Shown: positions 57,877 to 64,000 of the stretch, in pieces
Position numbering within the stretch: the stretch's first letter is position 1
How the letters are laid out: every line of letters starts with the position of its first letter
Source of the DNA: Paulinella micropora
Lineage: Eukaryota; Cercozoa; Imbricatea; Euglyphida
Reading direction: 5' to 3'
Assembly: GCA_009731375.1 (NCBI GenBank)
Contig: BJOX01000041.1
Location: forward strand, 152,055-216,054
Length of the DNA: 64,000 nucleotides
Position numbers and translations under genes: made by a program
Notes under the pieces: model-generated
The model's database searches: none
What the model saw: the letters and a program-made list of their open reading frames with translations, nothing else
What the model was told of the DNA's origin: nothing

Positions 57877-58347
57877 CTAAGTATTTTTTATTTTCGCAAT
57901 TGAAAATAATTTATTAATCATTTCGTCCAATGTATGGTGTAATTTCCTACCTGTACCTCCTTGTTTCCCCATATACTCATCATACTTAGCATAATCTGCT
58001 ATTTTCTTTTTTATTTGTTTCTCATCGTTTCCTACATTAATTTTAAACCTTTTTACCATCGCCATAATCCATTCGCTATTTTCTCTATGTTTCAATTTTG
58101 TATGTCCGTCCATTTCAAGTTTCCTTTTTAAGGCCCGTGACAAATCAACGATTTTTATTTCTGGTAAATACTTTTTTGATAAGGCATCTTTCATTGTTTG
58201 CTTAAATTGTAAATTTTTAACATCATTTTCCGTTGCTTGCCCCTCTTTTTCTGCTTGTGCTAGTGCTTTCCTCATATCAGTCAGTTTTACATTTTTCTGT
58301 TGCAATAATTTAATACCATCTGCTGTTTTTTGTATCATATCAGTCAT
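57877..58347 (-). CDS. helical basic protein, 156 aa
   Basis: The frame is intact and overlaps the end of the preceding gene by 8 bases, in the manner of a translationally coupled pair. The sequence is Lys-rich and helical (LKRKLEMDGHTKLKHRENSE) with a GKQGGTGRKLHHTL turn. It could be a nucleic-acid-binding or core protein. No family recognised. Confidence 0.55.
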   Translation of the reverse strand: MTDMIQKTADGIKLLQQKNVKLTDMRKALAQAEKEGQATENDVKNLQFKQTMKDALSKKYLPEIKIVDLSRALKRKLEMDGHTKLKHRENSEWIMAMVKRFKINVGNDEKQIKKKIADYAKYDEYMGKQGGTGRKLHHTLDEMINKLFSIAKIKNT

Positions 58348-59140
58348 TTTTTAAAATCTCTTTATCAGTATAATAAGCGGATTTCAAAAGTTTTATGTTT
58401 TCATCTATTTCAGTGTCTTCTGCAGTAGGGGGTTTTGGAAGTGGTGTCGCTGGTGTAGGTGGTTGATTATTCACCGCTTGTATAAGTTGTGGTTGATATT
58501 GTGGCTGTGGTAATAGTAATAATTTTTGTTTCCTATCGTGTTCAAACTTTACATCTTCTACGAGTTTTTGCTCCCTTCTTAGTTCCCTGTCCTTTTCTTC
58601 CTGCCTTTCCTTCGCCTCTGCTATTTCTCTTTTATGTTCTCTGTCCAATACCTCTTGTCTTTCCTTAGCATCGGCTATGTCTTTTCTTTCTAACCTTTTC
58701 TTTTAATCTTCCATTTCATTCCTTGCTGTCTTTTCTTTTTTCTCTATGGTTTCAATACCTTCATACTTTTCCTTTCTGAGTTTGTCTAAGTGATCATTAA
58801 TTGCTGTTCTTGTATTCTGTTCAATCTCTGATAGACTTTGGACTTTTCGCAAGTCTTCTTTTTGCTTAGGTGCTCGCTTTGCTTTTGGTCTGCTTAAGTA
58901 TTTCATAAAAAGTTTAACAATTTGAAGTGTGCTCATATCATTTGTCTTTTTACCGAAATTAAGATAATATTTTTTACCCTTCTGGATAATATATGGTTTT
59001 CCGCTCTTATTCCTATAAACCCGCGGTGGTCTTAATTTCTGTTTCTTTGTTTTTTTGGTTTTAGCAACCATCGATGGGTTTTGCGGGCTTTTTACAAAGA
59101 ATGGAATACTGCCCATATCGGCCATATCAGTACCCTTCAA
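58340..59140 (-). pseudogene. charged coiled-coil protein with an in-frame stop
   Basis: The N-terminal part (59140-58706) has a Lys-rich PRVYRNKSGKPYIIQKGKKY region resembling small viral basic proteins and then a coiled coil. A TAA at 58703-58705 is followed in the same frame by more coiled coil (EHKREIAEAKERQEEKDREL) and a Pro/Gln-rich end. Probably one gene of about 266 aa. Role unknown; possibly a core or scaffold protein. Confidence 0.55.
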
Positions 59141-59154
59141 GTCCTTATTTTCCT

Positions 59155-59175
59155 TTTTCGCACTAAGTGCGTAGA
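59155..59175. other. right boundary of the AT-rich Polinton-like block
   Basis: AT-rich coding style ends and purine-rich, GC-richer sequence begins near CGCACTAAGTGCGTAGAGTG, which includes a small GCACT/AGTGC palindrome. I could not find a matching inverted terminal repeat at the left boundary near 47440. Confidence 0.45.
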
Positions 59176-59199
59176 GTGAGAGGCTTGGGAGGAGTGTGG

Positions 59200-59900
59200 G
59201 ACGGGGGAATAAGAGGAACAGGAGCTAGATGATACAGGGTATTATATCTACGTTAGGTTTACGACAATATGATGGAGGCTGAAGATCAGCAAAAGACAGG
59301 CAAGGAGGAAAAAGGGGACGAGGGGAAGGAGGAAAACGAGGACGAGGGAGAGGAGGAGACACCGGAGTTTGGAGAAAGACATGGGAGGAAGAGACGGAGG
59401 AAGGAGAAAAAGGAATGTGGAAAAGGGGTGAAATAAGGATAGGAAAGGACATATACAAACGTATGGCTGAGATAACAGAGGAATCCGACACCATGCGGCG
59501 GAAGATGGAAAGGATGTGGGTCCAGAAACAGGGGGATATATGCCCGGTGGTTTTGAGGCGACAAGACGGAGTTTGGGGGAATTATACGGTTTGAAGAGGG
59601 CGATCGGAAATGCGGCTAGGATGAGGAGAACGAGATATATGGTCACACAAGGCTGGAAGGAGGCCAGAGAGGCATGGAAGAAGGAGAAACGAGAAAGAGG
59701 GATAGGAGAGAAGGAGGAGGACAAGCCAAACAAGAAGGCGAAAAAGGAGGAGTGAGGGATACTAGACAACATGGCACATGCTTCTACGTTAGGACACACG
59801 TCAGAGGATGAGCAAACGGGAGCTAAGGTTGGGGCTGACGGAGGGGGACCAACAATGGGGACGAGTTAGGGGGATGGAATATAAGGTGGATGAGTAGGCA
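59200..59900 (+). pseudogene. purine-rich remnant of a Gag-like gene, 5' part
   Basis: The best frame, 59516-59755, has GGYMPGGFEATRRSLGELYG and a basic, Glu/Lys-rich end with KKAKKEE. Coding on the minus strand of this purine-rich region is a compositional shadow. The frame breaks on both sides. It is likely part of the same element as the frames downstream. Confidence 0.35.
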
Positions 59901-60039
59901 CGACAGTTCATAGAGGAGATGGGCGAAGAGTGGAGTGAAGGGGTGGCGGCAATTTTGCACACGGAACGGATAACGGGGGATAAAAGGTGGATGGCAATCA
60001 GGAAGTTATGGGAGTTAAGATGGAAGATGGCGGTGGTTT

Positions 60040-61255
60040 AAGGAGCGAGAGGGTTTATGGAAACAATTCGCCACGTCGGAGGAGGCGAGGAACCAATATG
60101 TTTTTCTGGCATTTTTGACGAAGGTGGGGGAGAAATGGGTAGCGGAAAGGGTACATACGGCGTGGGCTTGCGCCACGGGGAAGGCAGCACATGCTAAGAA
60201 ATGGTTGCAAACTCTCCAAGGAAGAGGAGAGGACAGTTGGACACTGTTCGTCGAACCATTGCGGATGCGAGGAATAATCGAGAGGGTAGAGAATCATGCA
60301 CCGGGCAATGATTGGGACAGTGAGACACAGGAGTGGATTAAACAGTTGCGGGTGGACAGAGGACAGTGGACACAACAGGACAAGAAAGAGAGGGCAGCAG
60401 GGAGGACGGACGTTGAGCTGGGAAGAGAGGCAACAAGTCACACTCGAATGGAGGGCAGTGGATGAGGAGGTGGAAAGGGTGACACAGGAAATGAAGATGG
60501 CGAGGGAGGTGAGAAGGAAGGTGGAAGACGAGGAGATAGAGGGAGAGTTGGTGGTGGAACAAGAGGTAAGAGAGAACTCGGATCATGACTCGGGGAGTCA
60601 AATGCTAGCACTGGCCCAGGCATGGGAACAGGGACAGGAACAGGCACAACGTCAGAAGGAGGTGGTGGAGGAGGCGAGATGGGAAATTATAAAGAGGAGG
60701 TGGGAGAAGCGAACGAGTACGATGCCGGCCGAAATGAGGCAGCCTTGTTGGAAACATTTCAAGGCATCAGAGGAGGCGCGGGGACAGTATGCACGAATTC
60801 AAGAAGTGGAAAGGAGACTGGGAGACATGATACAAGACGTTCTGTCGGTGGAAACTGCGCTTACGGGCACGGTGGCAGAGGCTAAGGCTTGGGAGGCCAA
60901 ATGGCATGACGAACATCCTGCACAATGGAAACAGTTTGTAAGTCGGTTGAGGATGAGATGGACTAAGGAACAGACACGGGGGAGTGTAGAGGACAACGAG
61001 TGGCAGTCGGAGGAGACGAAGGAATGGATGATGGCTTTGGGGGCAAAAATGGAGATGAGACACATACAGGAGTTGGCATTGAAGTGGGAGAAGGACGCGA
61101 AGGAGGAGGAGGAAGAGACAACGGATGAAGAAGAGGAGGAGAGGCCTAACCGCGAAGGAAGTAGAGGGTCTTGGGACCAACGGGAGACAGCGGAGGAGAT
61201 GATGGCATGGATGGAAGAGTTAGATAGGGACGTGCTGGAACAGTTCAGCATGTGA
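60040..61255 (+). pseudogene. Glu/Trp-rich protein with a repeated ~100-aa domain
   Basis: Frame one (60040-60465) and frame two (60296-61255) are parts of one broken coding region. Two segments align: LWKQFATSEEARNQY... near 60055-60345 and CWKHFKASEEARGQYARIQE near 60745-61045, both continuing with A-x-AKxW, a W-xx-FV-x-LRMR motif and a final SE-xx-EW-xxxL. The end is an acidic run and an MEELDRDVLEQF tail. A tandem-domain, highly charged helical protein of this kind fits a retroelement Gag or a structural protein; no family is recognised. Confidence 0.45.
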
Positions 61256-61483
61256 CAAACGGGAGGGGAAACGGAAGCTAATCAGAAAAAAAGAAAAAAA
61301 AAAAGGAGAGGGACGGATACATAGGAAAGAGGGAGAGAGGACTCGGAAGGCTAGAGGAGGGCAATGCTTGGATACCAAAAGGGGATGTGGACAGGATAAT
61401 GGGGATCATATCTGAGGAAGGGCATGTATATATGGGTTTGGGTTTTATTATTATCATTTTCTCCCTTCTAAAAGTGGCGACGA

Positions 61484-62980
61484 ATGGCAGACGAGGCGCA
61501 AGGCGGGATACCGCCACCGATACTACCGATCAGGTTTACGCCACTCAAGAAAGCGGGGCCCTCGCCTATGCGAGTGGACGAGGGGGAGGAAAAGGCGGGA
61601 GCGGCGCCGGCGGCTCCTTTGACGTATGCGCGGAATCCTCCGATTATGTCCGACCACTTCCTCCAGATGTTGCAGGCGAGCCCGACTATCGAGATTTACT
61701 CACAGTTAAACAGGAACTCGCTCAAAATTTGGACGGACGGACCTAATGAAGGGGGAATTAAGGACGACATCGACGCGTGGAACGAATGACAGCTACCAGC
61801 AGGCAAGCCACACTGGGGGCCAGGGATCAAGACGGGAGTGTTGGCCAAAATGGCGGAGGCTTTGGCGGTGGCGGTGGGACATCACAGGGATCAGATCTCG
61901 TCGAAGACGTTGTCGGCTTATATGGTACGGCCTATAATGGATGACGGGGAAATCATAACTGAAGGGAAAGTGACGGAACTGGTGGCGGCTATTGACCGGC
62001 TGATAACAGCAATCCGACAGCAGGACATCAAAGTCACTGCGGCATACCACGATTGGAACAAGCGCATGATGCTCAATCCGGTTGATGACTTGGCGTCGTG
62101 GCTGGAGACGGCAAACACGCAATGGGCGGACGAGGTGAGGAAGGAAGCGGGTTTCTTTACAGAAGCCATGAAGCAGTACAACGACGGCATGGACGCGATG
62201 GGACACATCAAGGAACGGGGGACGGCACTCAAGAGGCTCATGGACAACGCGATGAACGGGAGTGCTCTGTTGGATGAGGCGACCCGGAAGGCGACGGTGA
62301 CGGAACTGCAGATGTGGGTTTATCACCTGTCGTTGGTGCGGGGGTGTGTGGATGGTTGGGTAGCCTGGATTAGGCTTCGGCTGAAATTAATGGAGGAACC
62401 GGAGGCTGCGTCACCGGAAAAGAGGAAGAAGAAGAAACATAAGAAAAAGAAGAAGAAGAGTAAGAAGAAGAAAAGCGGCTCGGAAGGCTCGGAGTCGGAT
62501 GAGGATTCAAAGGAGGAAGGATCGGAGGATGACGAGAAGGCTCGCATGGGTTGGGCGAGTAGTACAAACAGGAGTTCGGTCCAAGGATGGGAGAAAAGGG
62601 AAAAGATAGTCAGAGAGTTGAAGGCAAATACGGAGCTGGCAAGGCGGGGGTACGACCAAATCGACCAAAGCCAAGGGGACGACAGGCGATATATGAACAT
62701 GATGCGGCAATTTGCGGTACAGTTCAAGAAACAGCTGCGCGGGGCGCAGAGTGGCAACGATCTGGAATCAATTTGCTACGTCTTGGCGGACGTCTTGGGA
62801 ATTGTTGGTGCAAATCAGGGGTTGTCGAACCAGCAGACGTGGAGAGAAGTCTTCGTCAACCAAGTCAAGCGCAATGCGGCGAGATCGCACTGGCAGTTTG
62901 TGGATGTGATCCATTATGTCTTCGGCACGGTCTTTGGGTTCGTGGCACTCACCGATGCGGATGAGGAATTCGGGGGGTGA
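61484..62980 (+). pseudogene. Gag-like helical protein with KKKKHKKKKKK block
   Basis: The frame is open from the ATG at 61484, has a TGA at 61787-61789, and continues in the same frame to 62980. Features are a Pro-rich head, a helical domain (KTLSAYMVRPIMDDGEIITE, then KVTELVAAIDRLITAI), Trp-rich helices, a lysine block at about 62425-62475 and a Ser/Asp/Glu block, then a second helical domain (YMNMMRQFAVQFKKQLRGAQ). It then leaves the frame at a G run near 62972. The basic then acidic middle may bind nucleic acid. Not recognised beyond a Gag-like layout. Confidence 0.4.
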
Positions 62981-64000
62981 TCCAGGATAAGATCAGGGCC
63001 CGCGTGCCTCTACCGGCCTTATTCCAAGCAGTCATGGACACGTGCCTGATCAACGACGAGCGGAAGGTATACCCACTAATCTTGGGGCACGGCTTATGGA
63101 GGAGCAGGCTACCAAGAACGTGGTGACGGAGATGCTGAACGCGGGCTTGAGACTGCAGACGCTACCCAATGACAACAAGGACAAATGGCTGAAATGGCAA
63201 GGCAAAACCAACCCGGTGGCTTGGGCGATGGATCACGAAGACGTCAAGGCAATAAAGATGCTGTTGATGGATCCAGCGATCCTGGCGAAGATGCCGAAGG
63301 CACCAATGCGGCAGCAACAAGGAGGACGGCAGACCGGGGGAGGTGGCAGCAGTACAAGGGGCCAACAGGGCGGTGGCAGACCACAACGTGGCACAGGGGA
63401 CTTCGGCGGAGGGAGGACGAGGCCGGGGTCTCAAAGGGAGGATCGTCGCCCGCATCCATATACTCGGCCGGCGGAGGTAAACGCGGCACATGGAGCGGGA
63501 GGGTTCAGGCAGAAAGGATCCGGACCAGATGTGATGAACCCGTCCTTTTACACGAACGCGGCAAGGAATCTGGATTTGAAACCGGGCGAGGCAAGATATC
63601 CCCCGGACGATCGACTCAGCAATGCACCGGGAGTCCCGAAATATGAGCGAAGGGCACTGAAGGAGAACAGCCACTGGCGTAAATCATGCCACTGCCAGAT
63701 CGGGATATGGTTCTTACGTCTCAGGGGCGTATGTTGCATACACAGTGACGATACATCGTATCACGACGACATGAATAACGTCCGCGGGATGAACAGAGCG
63801 CGGCTATCGGGAACTGAAGGAGGCGATTCGACACGGTATGTGGCAGCTGGGAGGATTGGAAGACCTGTTTCACCCGCACGAACTGGATGAGTTGGAACGT
63901 GATAGTGATACGGATGTCGAGTCGTTGTCCCCACCGGCCACCCCACAGGTTCATGATCCAGGAGGAAACCCACAACCGGAAAAAGAGAGTGTCAGTGAAC
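62977..64000 (+). pseudogene. continuation of the Gag-like protein, runs off the window
   Basis: After shifts near 62975 and 63070, the frame 63042-63890 has a helical part with VVTEMLNAGLRLQ, an Ala/Met segment, and a Gly/Gln/Arg-rich low-complexity region (63320-63480) that could bind RNA. A further shift near 63700 leads to ELKEAIRHGMWQLGGLEDLF and an acidic, Pro-rich end that is still open at 64000. A polymerase gene, if any, should lie beyond the window. Confidence 0.4.

Noticed and set aside
53975-58705. An alternative genetic code in the Polinton-like block, because TAA, TAG and TGA all occur in frame
   Set aside because: All three stops also end genes normally here, and the positions affected differ; decay or error explains them better than any one code.
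59225-61251. Minus-strand Ser/Leu/Pro/Phe-rich frames with membrane-like stretches
   Set aside because: They mirror the purine-rich plus-strand coding region; the plus-strand frames have the more natural protein composition and an internal domain repeat.

Overview
The window is a mosaic eukaryotic scaffold: host-type, microsatellite-laden DNA enclosing remnants of at least four mobile or viral elements. Long GA, GATA, AAT, AGT and CTT arrays, a tRNA-derived SINE with an (AAT)n tail and a non-LTR retrotransposon remnant point to a nuclear genome with extreme simple-repeat content, as in some decapod crustaceans; that host guess is inference only. Fourteen N gaps interrupt it, several flanked by the same sequence on both sides.

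Layout. (A) About 360-12,220: GC-rich block of a large dsDNA virus, with an array of palindromic repeats, an unknown regulator-like gene, a fused superfamily-A-type polymerase plus herpes-type origin-binding helicase, ribonucleotide reductase large subunit, and a candidate ssDNA-binding protein. (B) 12.2-30.8 kb: host repeats, SINE copies, duplicated segments and no convincing intact gene. (C) 30.8-35.9 kb: remains of an element coding for a C19-type deubiquitinase-like domain and an RNase H domain. (D) 35.9-47.44 kb: second GC-rich viral block with a huge Cys-rich EGF-bearing glycoprotein, a GESH-motif protein, a secreted phage-fibre-like glycoprotein and small virion or nuclear proteins. (E) 47.44-59.16 kb: AT-rich Polinton-like virus with fibre, integrase, double-jelly-roll major capsid protein, penton, adenain-type protease and small charged proteins. 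(F) 59.2-64.0 kb: a charged, Gag-like element with a repeated domain.

Working together: block A supplies replication and nucleotide metabolism (polymerase-helicase, RNR, SSB-like), block D the virion surface; their shared GC-rich composition suggests one virus lineage, now split by other elements. Block E carries the capsid module and integrase of a separate Polinton-like virus, abutting block D in mid-gene. No packaging ATPase or replication gene was found for block E.

Nearly every long gene in every block is interrupted by frameshifts, and seven to eight in-frame stop codons of all three kinds were found. Either these are decaying endogenous copies, or the assembly is an uncorrected long-read product, or both. 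Function is therefore assigned to ancestral genes, not to working ones.
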